DNA of 62,485 bases from Actinomycetes bacterium (lineage in GTDB: Bacteria > Actinomycetota > Actinomycetes > JAHEKZ01), in assembly GCA_027118455.1 (NCBI GenBank), contig JAJAYZ010000074.1:1-62485 (forward strand), given 5' to 3'. Positions 7,748-16,554 of this stretch are shown one piece after another. The notes under the pieces are model-generated. The model did not search any database and was not told the DNA's origin. It saw nothing but the letters and a program-made list of their open reading frames with translations. The position numbers were made by a program, and so were the translations under genes. The stretch's first letter is position 1. Each line of letters begins with the position of its first letter.

Positions 7748-9523
7748 CTATACGTAGACGCGGAACCCGCGCGTTGACTTCCGCCCGAGGTATCCGGCTG
7801 TGACCAGGTGCTCGAGGAGCGGCGCCGGGGCGTACCCCGGCTCACGAAACTCTAGGTAGAGCGTGCGCTGGATAGCCAGTGCGACGTCCAGCCCCACCAC
7901 ATCGAGCAGCTCGAACGGCCCCATCGGGTAGCCGCAGCCGACCTTCATCGCATTGTCGATGTCATCAGCGGTGGCATAGTGCGCTTCGAGCATGCGAACT
8001 GCGTCGTTGAGGTACGGAAAGAGCAAGGCGTTGACGATGAAGCCAGCGCGATCACCGCACGAGACCGGATGCTTGCCGATCCGATCACAGACCTGACGAA
8101 TGGTGTCCACCACCTCAGGAGCGGTGTTGATCGTGTGCACTACCTCAACAAGCTTCATCACCGGTGCCGGATTGAAGAAGTGCATCCCGACAACGTCACG
8201 CATACGCGACGTCGAGGCCGCGATCTCGACGACGGACAGGCTCGACGTCGTGGTCGCCAAGATCGCTCCCGGCTTGGCCAACTCGTCCAGAGTTGCAAAG
8301 ATCGCCTGCTTGACCGAGAGCTCCTCGACGGTGGCCTCGATGAAAAGATCGCAATCGGCAAGGTCGTCGAAGGACGTGCTGCCGCTGAAACGCGCAAGAG
8401 CAGCATCGCGCTCATCCTCGGTGAGCTTGCCTCGCACGACGGCCTTCTCCAGCGACTTGCCGATCGTAACGCGGGCCTTGTCGATCTGCTCGGTACCGCG
8501 CGCTCTGAGCACGACGTCGTACCCGGCTTTGGCGAGTACCTCAGCGATGCCGACCGCCATGGTTCCCGACCCCACAACACCGACACGCTGGATCGGTCGC
8601 GTCTCGGCGTCCGCACCGTTAGGCACCGGCGTCTGGGCGTCGGCAATCACAGCGGGTGACCCCGGTGCCTCGTAGCTGTAGAAGCCGCGGCCGGTCTTCC
8701 TGCCCTTCACTCCTGCAGTAACCATCTGCTTGATGATCGGGGCCGGCGCGTGTAGTCGATCACGCGTCTGCTTGTACATCGTGTCGAGGATTTCGTAGGC
8801 AGTGTCGAGCCCGATCAGGTCGAGCAGTGCCAACGGTCCCATCGGGAGCCCGCAGCCGAGCTTCATGGCTGCGTCGAGGTCTTCGCGCGTCGCATAGCGC
8901 TGCTCATACATCGATGCCGCGTGATTCAGATACCCGAAGAGCAGCGCGTTGGCGATGAACCCAGCCTTGTCGCCGACCACCACAGGCACCTTGCCGAGCC
9001 GCTCACTCAGCGCCTTGACGTCGTCGATCACCTGCGCGTCAGTAACTACGGTCCGAATGACCTCGACCAACTTCAGCACGGGCGCGGGGTTGAAGAAGTG
9101 CAACCCCACCACCTGCGCTGGGCGATGAGTGGCAACCGAGATCTCGGTGACCGACAGGGACGAGGTGTTGGTGGCCAAAATGGCATCCGGCGCGGTGATG
9201 CGGTCGAGTTCGGTGAAGATCTCACGCTTGAGCTCGAGCTTCTCCGGAACCGCCTCAACGACCAGGTGACAGTCGGCGAGATCCTCCAGTGATGAGGTGA
9301 AAGTGATCCGGTCGAAGATCGCCTGCTTCTCCTCTTCGGAGAGCTTGCCGCGCTTCACCGCACGCGACGTGGACGTCTCGACGTGCTCGACGCCACCGGC
9401 AAGGGCGTTCTCGTCTCGCTCCACGGCAACGACCTCGAGACCATTGCGGGCGAAAACCTCACAGATCCCCGCCCCCATGGTGCCGAGACCGACGACCCCG
9501 ACCCGGGTGAACTCACGTGCCAT
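7748..9523 (-). CDS. Tandem-duplicated 3-hydroxyacyl-CoA dehydrogenase (3-hydroxybutyryl-CoA type)
   Basis: A 591-residue protein made of two complete 3-hydroxyacyl-CoA dehydrogenase units head to tail. Unit 1 has the Rossmann motif VGLGTMGAG (about residues 10-18). Unit 2 repeats it as VGSGTMAVG near residue 317. Both units keep the catalytic block GLHFFNPAPVLKLVEV or GMHFFNPAPVMKLVEV with its His, and the NTSSL/TTSSL region (unit 1 NTSS, unit 2 TTSS). The linker near 290-310 is Pro/Ala-rich. Expected role: NAD(P)-dependent interconversion of acetoacetyl-CoA and 3-hydroxybutyryl-CoA beside the thiolase. An AGGAG site stands 6 bases before the ATG. The second unit has altered cofactor-loop residues (LRARGTEQ instead of VERDEN), hinting at a different cofactor preference or loss of binding. 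Confidence 0.92.
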   Translation of the reverse strand: MAREFTRVGVVGLGTMGAGICEVFARNGLEVVAVERDENALAGGVEHVETSTSRAVKRGKLSEEEKQAIFDRITFTSSLEDLADCHLVVEAVPEKLELKREIFTELDRITAPDAILATNTSSLSVTEISVATHRPAQVVGLHFFNPAPVLKLVEVIRTVVTDAQVIDDVKALSERLGKVPVVVGDKAGFIANALLFGYLNHAASMYEQRYATREDLDAAMKLGCGLPMGPLALLDLIGLDTAYEILDTMYKQTRDRLHAPAPIIKQMVTAGVKGRKTGRGFYSYEAPGSPAVIADAQTPVPNGADAETRPIQRVGVVGSGTMAVGIAEVLAKAGYDVVLRARGTEQIDKARVTIGKSLEKAVVRGKLTEDERDAALARFSGSTSFDDLADCDLFIEATVEELSVKQAIFATLDELAKPGAILATTTSSLSVVEIAASTSRMRDVVGMHFFNPAPVMKLVEVVHTINTAPEVVDTIRQVCDRIGKHPVSCGDRAGFIVNALLFPYLNDAVRMLEAHYATADDIDNAMKVGCGYPMGPFELLDVVGLDVALAIQRTLYLEFREPGYAPAPLLEHLVTAGYLGRKSTRGFRVYV

Positions 9524-9621
9524 GACCGACTCCTGTGCTTGGTCCTACCGTTGCCGTTTCGGCGCCACCTGATCCTCCCACCCCTGGGCCAGGGCAGTGG
9601 GCACCCGGGTAGCGTGATGCC

Positions 9622-10299
9622 GTGCGCCTTGTCATCGCTCGTTGCTCGGTGGACTACACCGGACGCCTCAGCGCCCACCTTCCACTCGCCACGCGACTGA
9701 TCTTGGTGAAGTCCGATGGGTCGGTCTCGATTCACGCCGATGACCGCGCCTACAAGCCGCTCAACTGGATGAGCCCTCCATGCCGGACGACGGCGGAAGT
9801 TGATGAGGCTGGTGTCGGCACATGGACGGTGGCCCACACCAAGACCGGCGACCGGCTCATCATTACGATCGATGAGGTCATCCACGACAGCCAACACGCG
9901 CTTGGCATCGACCCGGGGTTGCAGAAGGACGGCGTCGAGGCTCACCTTCAGCGGCTGCTCGCCGAGCACATCGAGTCAATGGGCGAGGGGTGGTCGCTAG
10001 TCCGCCGCGAGTACGGGACGGCGATCGGCCCGGTCGACATCCTCGCCAGGGACGCTGATGGTGCATCGGTGGCGATCGAGATCAAGCGCCGAGGTGAGAT
10101 CGACGGCGTCGAACAACTCACCCGCTACCTCGAACTGCTCAACCGAGACCCGCTGCTAGCCCCGGTCCGAGGCGTCTTCGCCGCGCAAGAGATCAAGCCG
10201 CAGGCCCGGGTCCTGGCCACTGACCGCGGCATCGACTGCGTCACTCTCGACTACGACGCGCTCCGCGGACTCGACAAGTCTGAGGAGCGCCTCTTCTAG
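9622..10299 (+). CDS. nucS: Mismatch-specific endonuclease NucS/EndoMS
   Basis: A 225-residue NucS, the actinobacterial and archaeal nuclease that cuts both strands at mismatches and replaces MutS/MutL repair. The N-terminal binding domain is [20 protein letters not shown]. The catalytic C-terminal domain holds [12 protein letters not shown] and [20 protein letters not shown], the restriction-endonuclease-like D...ExK motif. The C-terminus ends EERLF, resembling the sliding-clamp-binding tail described for actinobacterial EndoMS. The start is GTG. It is divergent from the tandem dehydrogenase, with about 98 bp between starts. Confidence 0.95.
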   Translation: MRLVIARCSVDYTGRLSAHLPLATRLILVKSDGSVSIHADDRAYKPLNWMSPPCRTTAEVDEAGVGTWTVAHTKTGDRLIITIDEVIHDSQHALGIDPGLQKDGVEAHLQRLLAEHIESMGEGWSLVRREYGTAIGPVDILARDADGASVAIEIKRRGEIDGVEQLTRYLELLNRDPLLAPVRGVFAAQEIKPQARVLATDRGIDCVTLDYDALRGLDKSEERLF

Positions 10300-10361
10300 C
10301 CGCTACGAAGACAGGTGCTCAAGGCATCGCGCCAGGGACTCGGCGGTAATAGGCTGGTCCT

Positions 10362-10754
10362 ATGGCTGGATTCCTGAACAAAGCAAAGGCAGTGGCACAA
10401 CAGGCGCTCGACGAGGCCAAGAAGGGCGTCGAGACCGGGCAGACCAAGCTCGACGAGGCTCAGGCGAAACGGGAGGCAGCCAAGCTGCTGGCCATCCTCG
10501 GCGCTGCGTTCTACGCCGATCAGCGCGCTGGTGGACCGCGGACCGACGTAGACGACGCCCTCTCAGCTGTTGACCAGTACGTCGCAGTCAATGGAACCAC
10601 CGGGTTCCCCACCGAGGAGGAGTCCGCACCGCCTCCCATGCCACCACCACCGGCGCCGACGCCAGCCCCAACCCCTCCGCCGGTGCCACCTGCTCCTCCG
10701 GGCCCGCCGGCGCAGGGCGGCGGCACGAGTTACGACATGCCTCCGAACTCTTAG
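10362..10754 (+). CDS. Small protein with helical N-terminus and proline-rich tail
   Basis: A 130-residue protein I do not recognise as a named family. Residues 1-50 are charged and helical (FLNKAKAVAQQALDEAKKGV...). A short region follows (FYADQRAGGPRTDVDDALSAVDQYV), which is typical of small actinobacterial proteins. Residues 85-122 are almost entirely Pro and Ala with Gly at the end. There is no signal peptide or membrane segment. It follows nucS by 62 bp on the same strand, upstream of a strong hairpin, and may be cotranscribed with nucS. Confidence 0.7.
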   Translation: MAGFLNKAKAVAQQALDEAKKGVETGQTKLDEAQAKREAAKLLAILGAAFYADQRAGGPRTDVDDALSAVDQYVAVNGTTGFPTEEESAPPPMPPPPAPTPAPTPPPVPPAPPGPPAQGGGTSYDMPPNS

Positions 10755-10776
10755 CGGATAGATCGGTCAAACCGCT

Positions 10777-10817
10777 CCGTCCCGCTCGTCCCAGACCGCT
10801 GCCTCGGTGCGGGACGG
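10777..10817. terminator. Hairpin terminator between convergent genes
   Basis: Outer arms CCGTCCCGC (10777-10785) and GCGGGACGG (10809-10817) pair perfectly over 9 bp. An inner stem, ACCG/CGGT (10795-10798, 10805-10808), closes the loop. It abuts the meaA stop codon and lies 23 bp after the proline-rich gene. No U-tract is seen on either side, as is common in GC-rich actinomycetes. Confidence 0.7.
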
Positions 10818-12830
10818 CTAGTTGTCGGCCATTTCGAGGCCGTGTGCGTGCCGAATCTCGGCAACAATGCGGAGCATGATGTCGTCGATCGTGTAGTCCT
10901 TCGGGGTGAAGACTGCTGCGACACCCAGAGCCTCGAGGGCGACGGCGTCGGACTGCGAGATGATGCCCCCCACGACGAGCGGAACGTCGCTCATACCGGC
11001 AGCGCGGATCCGAGTCAGCACCTCGGGAACTAGTTCCATATGCGAGCCGGAGAGCACCGACAGCCCAACGACGTGGACGTCTTCCGCTATGGCCGCCGCG
11101 GCAATCTGTTCTGGCGTCAGCCGAATTCCCTGGTAGACCACCTCGAAACCGGCGTCCCGTGCGCGCACGGCAATCTGCTCAGCTCCGTTGGAGTGTCCAT
11201 CCAGCCCTGGCTTACCCACGAGGAACCTCAGCCGACCTCCGAGTTCGGCAGCCGTCTTCTCAACGGCCGCCCGAACCGCTTCGCCGGAAGAGGAGTCGCC
11301 AGCAGGGGCCGTTTGCGACGAGACCCCCGTTGGTGCTCGGTACTCACCGAACACGCTGCGCAGCGCATCTGCCCATTCGCCCGTCGTCGCACCAGCTCTG
11401 GCGCAGGTCAAGCTCGCCGGCATCAGGTTCTCGGCCGAAGCCGCATCCTTGCTGAGCTTCTCCAGAGCATCAGCGACAGCCGCGTCGTCCCGGCCAGCCC
11501 GCCAAACGGCAAGTGCCTCGACTGCCCGTTCTTCGACGTCGGCCGCGACCGTCAGGATCGCGGTGTCGAGGTCGGAGAGCAATGGGTTCGGCTCAGTGGT
11601 GGTGAACCGGTTGAGCCCGACCACAACATCCTCACCTGACTCGATGGCCCGTCGACGCTCGGCATGTGACTGGACGAGCGCTGTCTTCATGTAGCCGGAC
11701 TCGACGGCAGCCAAGGCACCGCCCAACTGCTCGATCCGCGCCATCTCCTCGCGCGCGCCGACCACGAGCTCGTCAACCTTGGCTGCCACGACGGGTGATC
11801 CATCAAACAGGTCGCCGTACTCCAACAGGTCCGACTCAAACGCCAACACCTGCTGCATGCGCAACGACCACTGCTGGTCCCACGGCCGAGGCAGGCCAAG
11901 AGCCTCGTTCCAGGCGGGCAGCTGGATTGCCCGAGCGCGGGCATCCTTGGACAACGTGACCGCAAGCATCTCAAGCATGATGCGCGGCACGTTGTTCTCC
12001 GGCTGAGCCTCGGTGAGCCCCAGGGAGTTCACCTGCACTCCGTAGCGGAACCGGCGCTGCTTGTCGTCGGTGACGCCATAGCGCTCTGCAGTGATCTCGT
12101 CCCAAAGCTGCACGAAGGCGCGCATCTTGCACATCTCCTCGACGAAACGCACGCCAGCGTTGACGAAGAACGAGATGCGTTGGACTACCTCGCCGAAACG
12201 TTCAGGTGGCACCTGGCCGGAGTCGCGCACGGCGTCGAGAACCGCGATCGCCGTGCTCAGTGAGAAGGCCAGCTCTTGGACGGGGGTAGCCCCGGCCTCC
12301 TGCAGGTGGTAACTGCAGATGTTCGTCGGGTTCCACTTGGGAACGTTCGCCACCGTGTAGGTCACCATGTCGGTGATCAACCGCAGTGAAGGACCGGGTG
12401 GAAAGACGTACGTGCCGCGCGACAGATACTCCTTGATGATGTCGTTCTGCGTCGTCCCCTGCAGTTCTGCTGGATCTACTCCCTGTTCCTCCGCCACCAC
12501 GATGTAAAGGGACAACAGCCACATAGCGGTGGCGTTGATCGTCATCGACGTGTTCATCTCGTCGAGCGGGATGGCCTCCATCAGCGAGCGCAGGTCGCCG
12601 AGGTGGGTGACCGGAACGCCGACCTTGCCGACTTCCCCACGGGCCAGCTCGTCATCGGGGTCGTAGCCGGTCTGCGTCGGCAGGTCGAAGGCAATCGAGA
12701 GCCCGGTCTGCCCCTTCGCCAGGTTCCTGCGGAAGAGCGCGTTCGACGCAGCAGCCGACGAGTGGCCGGCATACGTGCGCATGACCCAAGGTTGGGTCGC
12801 GCGAGCAGGGGTTGATGGATCGTTCGCCAT
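10818..12830 (-). CDS. meaA: (2R)-Ethylmalonyl-CoA mutase (MeaA type), B12-dependent
   Basis: A 670-residue fused acyl-CoA mutase. The N-terminal TIM-barrel domain starts VMRTYAGHSSAAASN and includes LAKGQTGLSIAFDLPTQTGY. The C-terminal B12 domain (about residues 535-665) has the DxHxxG cobalamin-binding motif in GKPGLDGHSNGAEQ. The sequence features and single-chain length match MeaA/Ecm rather than the two-subunit methylmalonyl-CoA mutase. It rearranges ethylmalonyl-CoA to methylsuccinyl-CoA. Neighbouring ccr, epimerase, MeaB and adenosyltransferase genes support this. A GGAGG site precedes the ATG. Methylmalonyl-CoA or isobutyryl-CoA activity cannot be excluded from sequence alone. Confidence 0.92.
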   Translation of the reverse strand: MANDPSTPARATQPWVMRTYAGHSSAAASNALFRRNLAKGQTGLSIAFDLPTQTGYDPDDELARGEVGKVGVPVTHLGDLRSLMEAIPLDEMNTSMTINATAMWLLSLYIVVAEEQGVDPAELQGTTQNDIIKEYLSRGTYVFPPGPSLRLITDMVTYTVANVPKWNPTNICSYHLQEAGATPVQELAFSLSTAIAVLDAVRDSGQVPPERFGEVVQRISFFVNAGVRFVEEMCKMRAFVQLWDEITAERYGVTDDKQRRFRYGVQVNSLGLTEAQPENNVPRIMLEMLAVTLSKDARARAIQLPAWNEALGLPRPWDQQWSLRMQQVLAFESDLLEYGDLFDGSPVVAAKVDELVVGAREEMARIEQLGGALAAVESGYMKTALVQSHAERRRAIESGEDVVVGLNRFTTTEPNPLLSDLDTAILTVAADVEERAVEALAVWRAGRDDAAVADALEKLSKDAASAENLMPASLTCARAGATTGEWADALRSVFGEYRAPTGVSSQTAPAGDSSSGEAVRAAVEKTAAELGGRLRFLVGKPGLDGHSNGAEQIAVRARDAGFEVVYQGIRLTPEQIAAAAIAEDVHVVGLSVLSGSHMELVPEVLTRIRAAGMSDVPLVVGGIISQSDAVALEALGVAAVFTPKDYTIDDIMLRIVAEIRHAHGLEMADN

Positions 12831-12879
12831 CCAAGCCTCCGTGAGGTCCCGGTGGAATCGACCCTCAGCCTAGCCGAAC

Positions 12880-13182
12880 CTAACCGGCCTCCGCGGCGAC
12901 CCGATCCAAGTTCAGCACTCGGTGCAGACGGGTCACCGCGAGAATCCGCACCACTCGCGGCTGTGGGTCGCAGATCACGAGCCGCACACCGCGTTGGCGG
13001 GCCTTTCGGTGCGCAGCCACCAGCACACCAAGCCCGGCGACATCTAGGCTGATAACGGCGGATGCGTCGACTGTCAGGTCACCTTCAGACACGGAGTCAA
13101 GCGCCACTTGCAAGGCGTAGCGCACGTCTCCCGACGTCGTCGCGTCCACACGGGACGGCAGCGACACGTCGAATGGGTACAT
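12880..13182 (-). CDS. STAS-domain protein (anti-sigma factor antagonist-like)
   Basis: A 100-residue single STAS domain, the fold of SpoIIAA/RsbV anti-anti-sigma factors. The region VDASAVISLDVAGLGVLVAA holds the loop that normally carries the phosphorylated serine (D-S-S-G). Here residues 47-50 read D-V-A-G, so the phospho-acceptor is missing. It may act as an unregulated antagonist or in another complex. The ATG at 13182 follows GGAGGGT; the longer open frame has no similarity upstream. It sits 49 bp upstream of meaA on the same strand. No anti-sigma kinase gene is visible nearby. Confidence 0.85.
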   Translation of the reverse strand: MYPFDVSLPSRVDATTSGDVRYALQVALDSVSEGDLTVDASAVISLDVAGLGVLVAAHRKARQRGVRLVICDPQPRVVRILAVTRLHRVLNLDRVAAEAG

Positions 13183-13335
13183 AGAACCCTCCGAACCCGG
13201 GCCAGTCAACGCCCACAGCTGTGGGCCGCGGGAGGGAAGTCGCCGACAAACTCCGAGTGGCCGCACGCTAGCGTCGGAGGCGATCAAGAACCGGCAGACA
13301 CGCCGTTCAGCCATCCTGTGGTCACGTGACTACCG

Positions 13336-14181
13336 TCAGTAACGATAGAACCCCTGCCCTGTTTTCCGCCCCAGCGTCCGGGCCAGGACCATCTCGCGAA
13401 GCAAGGCAGGAGCGGCGAAGGTATCGCCGGGGGTCTCGGCCGCGATGTTGTCTGCTGCGCTGACCATCACGTCGATCCCGACCAGGTCGAGAGTCTCCAT
13501 CGGTCCCATCGGATGGCCGAAGCCGAGCCGACAGGCGGTGTCGACGTCTTCAGCCGTTGCTACTCCAGACTCGACCAGTCGGGTTGCTTCAACGATCAGA
13601 GCAGTGATCAGACGAGTCGTCACGAACCCAGCGATATCATGGTTGACGACCACGCACGTCTTGCCCAAGCGCTCAGCAAAGGTGCGCGCCACCGACAGGG
13701 TTGCGTCACTGGTATGGACCCCACGGACGAGCTCACAGAGCTGCATGAGGGGCACCGGGGAGAAGAAATGGGTACCGACGACCCGTTCAGGTCTGCCGGT
13801 TACCGCTGCGAGCCCGGTGATGGGGAGTGCCGACGTGTTCGTGGCGAGCACGGCCTCGGGCGCGAGTACCGAATCCAAGGCGCGGAAGACCTCCTGCTTC
13901 ACCTCGATCTGCTCGAACACCGCCTCAACGGCTATGACGGCCATACCGAGATCGGCAAGCGATGTGGTCGGTTCGATGCGCCCCAGCACCACGTCGACGT
14001 CTTCGCTCAACGCGCCCTTGGCGGCAAGTTTGCCGAGCGAGGCCGCAATCGACTGCACCCCGCGCTCCAACGACCGGTTGTCAACGTCGTAGAGGTGGAC
14101 CTGATAGCCAGCCTGCGCGGAGACCTGGGCGATCCCAGCTCCCATGAGACCGGCCCCGACAACTCCGACCACATCCACCAC
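13336..14181 (-). CDS. 3-Hydroxybutyryl-CoA dehydrogenase
   Basis: A 281-residue single-unit 3-hydroxyacyl-CoA dehydrogenase. The Rossmann motif is VGAGLMGAGIAQ at residues 8-19. The catalytic His is in THFFSPVPLMQLCELV, and NTSALPI and FGHPMGPMETLDLVG are conserved. Length matches FadB2/PaaH enzymes. It starts with GTG preceded by GGAGGGAG. This is the third dehydrogenase unit in the region besides the two fused ones at 7.7-9.5 kb. It would give acetoacetyl-CoA reduction or beta-oxidation activity. It lies 153 bp upstream of the STAS gene on the same strand. Confidence 0.92.
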   Translation of the reverse strand: MVDVVGVVGAGLMGAGIAQVSAQAGYQVHLYDVDNRSLERGVQSIAASLGKLAAKGALSEDVDVVLGRIEPTTSLADLGMAVIAVEAVFEQIEVKQEVFRALDSVLAPEAVLATNTSALPITGLAAVTGRPERVVGTHFFSPVPLMQLCELVRGVHTSDATLSVARTFAERLGKTCVVVNHDIAGFVTTRLITALIVEATRLVESGVATAEDVDTACRLGFGHPMGPMETLDLVGIDVMVSAADNIAAETPGDTFAAPALLREMVLARTLGRKTGQGFYRY

Positions 14182-14268
14182 TTGGCTCCCTCCGCCGTCT
14201 ACTGCCCTGAAGGCTAAAGGTCAGCGCCCCCGGTGGCATCGGCGGGCGCGTCGGCGCAGAATCTAGGT

Positions 14269-14589
14269 ATGCCAACTTGGGGTAGCTACTCCTACGTCTA
14301 TGGGCCACTGATGGCCCTGGTTGCTATCGGCGTCCTCGTTCTGGTGCTGCGCTGGGCTTTCGGACGCGGCAACTCGGTCGTGGAACGCCCACCACTGAGT
14401 GGCAACCCCGACCAGTACGGACTACTCGACTCCATCGCCTCCCCCGGCACCTACATCGAGGCCGAGATCCTGAGGCAGCGGTTGGAAGCCAGCGGGATCA
14501 AGGCGACCGTTGCGATGACCAACGACGGTCCTCGCGTCATGGTCTGGCCCGAGGACCGAACCCGCGCCGAGACGATCGTCAGGACATAA
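14269..14589 (+). CDS. Small single-pass membrane protein, DUF2007-like
   Basis: A 106-residue protein with one predicted membrane helix (LMALVAIGVLVLVLRWAF, about residues 14-31). A soluble domain follows (IASPGTYIEAEILRQRLEASGIKATVAMTNDGPRVMVWPEDRTRAETIV), resembling DUF2007-type putative signal-transducing domains. The ATG at 14269 is preferred because the helix then starts near the N-terminus; an upstream ATG at 14233 would add 12 residues. It converges on murA with 21 bp between stops. Function unknown. Confidence 0.75.
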   Translation: MPTWGSYSYVYGPLMALVAIGVLVLVLRWAFGRGNSVVERPPLSGNPDQYGLLDSIASPGTYIEAEILRQRLEASGIKATVAMTNDGPRVMVWPEDRTRAETIVRT

Positions 14590-14610
14590 CGACGCCAGAG
14601 GCGACATCCG

Positions 14611-15918
14611 TCAGTCGAATGTGACAGCCGGCTCGGCCTCGCGGATGACGGTCGCGCCCAAGGCGCAGAGCTGCTCGTCGAACTTGGGGTACCCACGGTC
14701 GATGTGATGAATTTCGCTTACGATCGTCTCGCCCTCGGCCACCAGTCCAGCAATCACGAGCCCAGCGCCAGCGCGGATGTCCGGGGTCGTGACCGGCGCA
14801 CCCGACAGCAGTGGACGCCCGCGCACGACCGCGTGGTGCCCGTCGGTGCGGATGTCAGCGCCCAGCCGGGCGAGCTCGTTCACGAACGAGAAGCGGGACT
14901 CGTACACGTTCTCGGTGACCATCGCAGTGCCGGACGCCACCGCGTTGAGGGCTAGCGCCATCGGCAGCAGGTCGGTGGGGAACCCGGGAAACGGCAGGGT
15001 TACTGCATCAACAGCCGTTGGTCGACGGTCCATCATGACCCGGAAGCCGTCGTGAATCCGGTCAACCGTCGCGCCAGCTGTCACAAGCTTGTCGAGTGCG
15101 ATCTCCAGGTGGGCCGGGTCAGCGTTATGCACCGTGACATCGCCGAGCGTCATCACCGCTGCCATCGCCCACGTGCCGGCCACGATGCGGTCAGCAACGG
15201 TCGCGTGGCTCACCGGCTGCAGCGAGTCGACGCCTTCGATGATGAGCGTCGACGTTCCTGCGCCATCGATCTTTGCGCCCATGCGACCCAGCATCACGCA
15301 GAGATCGACGATCTCGGGCTCGCGGGCCGCGTTGTCGATCTCCGTGCGCCCCTCCGCAAGAACGGCCGCCATCACCAAGTTCTCGGTGGCTCCCACACTC
15401 GGGAAGTCGAGCCAGATGGTGGCGCCGGTCAGCCGCTTGACCTTGGCAACGATGAAGCCGTGCTCGTTCTCCACCGTCGCACCCATCTTGACGAGACCGG
15501 CGATGTGGAAGTCGAGGGGGCGTGAGCCGATAGCGTCGCCACCGGGGAGTGCGACGTCGGCCTCACCCGTCCTGGCCAGCAGCGGCCCCAGGACGGCAAT
15601 GGAAGCCCGCATCCGCCGGACGAGGTCGTAGTCGGCACGGTGCTCAATCCGCTGCGGGACGTCGATGGTGAGGGTGCTCGCGTCGCGGTCGCGCTGCACG
15701 TCACAACCGAGTCTGCGTAGCAGCTCAGACATGATCGCGACGTCCAGGATATCTGGCACCTCGCTGAGCCTGGTCACGCCGGGAGCCAGCAGGGCCGCAG
15801 CCATCAACTTCAGAACCGAGTTCTTGGCCCCCGTGACCCGAACCTCACCAACGAGGCTGGCGCCGCCGGTCACCCGGAACCGCTGCGGGTGCGCGAGGGA
15901 TGCGTTGGCGGTCTCCAC
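14611..15918 (-). CDS. murA: UDP-N-acetylglucosamine 1-carboxyvinyltransferase (MurA)
   Basis: A 435-residue EPSP-synthase-fold enzyme that transfers enolpyruvate from PEP to UDP-GlcNAc, the first committed step of peptidoglycan synthesis. [21 protein letters not shown] at the N-terminus and [18 protein letters not shown] are conserved. The catalytic loop reads [11 protein letters not shown], with Asp128 (codon 15535-15537) where most bacteria have Cys. Mycobacterial MurA has the same change and is not inactivated by fosfomycin. GTG at 15918 is the only start giving the usual N-terminus. It is divergent from the adenosyltransferase gene with 36 bp between starts. Confidence 0.95.
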   Translation of the reverse strand: METANASLAHPQRFRVTGGASLVGEVRVTGAKNSVLKLMAAALLAPGVTRLSEVPDILDVAIMSELLRRLGCDVQRDRDASTLTIDVPQRIEHRADYDLVRRMRASIAVLGPLLARTGEADVALPGGDAIGSRPLDFHIAGLVKMGATVENEHGFIVAKVKRLTGATIWLDFPSVGATENLVMAAVLAEGRTEIDNAAREPEIVDLCVMLGRMGAKIDGAGTSTLIIEGVDSLQPVSHATVADRIVAGTWAMAAVMTLGDVTVHNADPAHLEIALDKLVTAGATVDRIHDGFRVMMDRRPTAVDAVTLPFPGFPTDLLPMALALNAVASGTAMVTENVYESRFSFVNELARLGADIRTDGHHAVVRGRPLLSGAPVTTPDIRAGAGLVIAGLVAEGETIVSEIHHIDRGYPKFDEQLCALGATVIREAEPAVTFD

Positions 15919-15954
15919 GGGCCCATCGTAGGCGCTCCCCTTAGGGTGGCTGAC

Positions 15955-16539
15955 ATGGTCAATCTCACGCGCATCTACACCCGCACTGGCGACGACGGCA
16001 CCACTGCCCTCGGTGACATGAGCCGGGTGAGCAAGAACGACCATCGCCTGGTGGCCTACGCCGATGTGGACGAGGCCAACTCGGCGATCGGCGTCGTGGT
16101 GGCCACCCCAGGGCTCGATTCCGAGCTCGCCGCCCTGTTGACGCGCATCCAGAACGACCTCTTCGACGTCGGGGCAGACCTCTGCACGCCTGTCGTCGAG
16201 AACCCCGAGTTCCCACCGCTGCGCGTCGAACAGGGGTACATCGACCGGCTCGAGGCAGCGTGCGACCAATACAACGACACCCTCGAGCCGCTCCGCTCGT
16301 TCGTGCTGCCGGGCGGCACCGTCGTCGCAGCGCACCTGCACATAGCCCGCACCGTCGTTCGTCGGGCCGAGCGAAGCACGTGGTCAGCCCTTGCCGAGCA
16401 TGCCGACTCGATGAGCCGGCTGACGGCCACGTATCTCAACCGACTCAGCGACCTGCTCTTCATCCTCAGCCGCGTGGCAAACCTGCCGGCCCACGGTGGC
16501 GCGGGCGACCTGCTGTGGAAGCCAGGCGGCGAACGCTAG
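15955..16539 (+). CDS. Cob(I)yrinic acid a,c-diamide adenosyltransferase, PduO type
   Basis: A 194-residue PduO/MMAB-family ATP:cob(I)alamin adenosyltransferase. Family signatures are [15 protein letters not shown] at residues 5-19, [20 protein letters not shown], and RTVVRRAER near the C-terminus with the ATP/cobalamin-site arginines. It makes adenosylcobalamin, the cofactor of MeaA about 3 kb away, so it plausibly serves that enzyme together with MeaB. The ATG at 15955 is used; a GTG 9 bp upstream is possible. It converges on the dioxygenase gene with 15 bp between. Confidence 0.94.
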   Translation: MVNLTRIYTRTGDDGTTALGDMSRVSKNDHRLVAYADVDEANSAIGVVVATPGLDSELAALLTRIQNDLFDVGADLCTPVVENPEFPPLRVEQGYIDRLEAACDQYNDTLEPLRSFVLPGGTVVAAHLHIARTVVRRAERSTWSALAEHADSMSRLTATYLNRLSDLLFILSRVANLPAHGGAGDLLWKPGGER

Positions 16540-16554
16540 CGACAGGCTGCAGTC

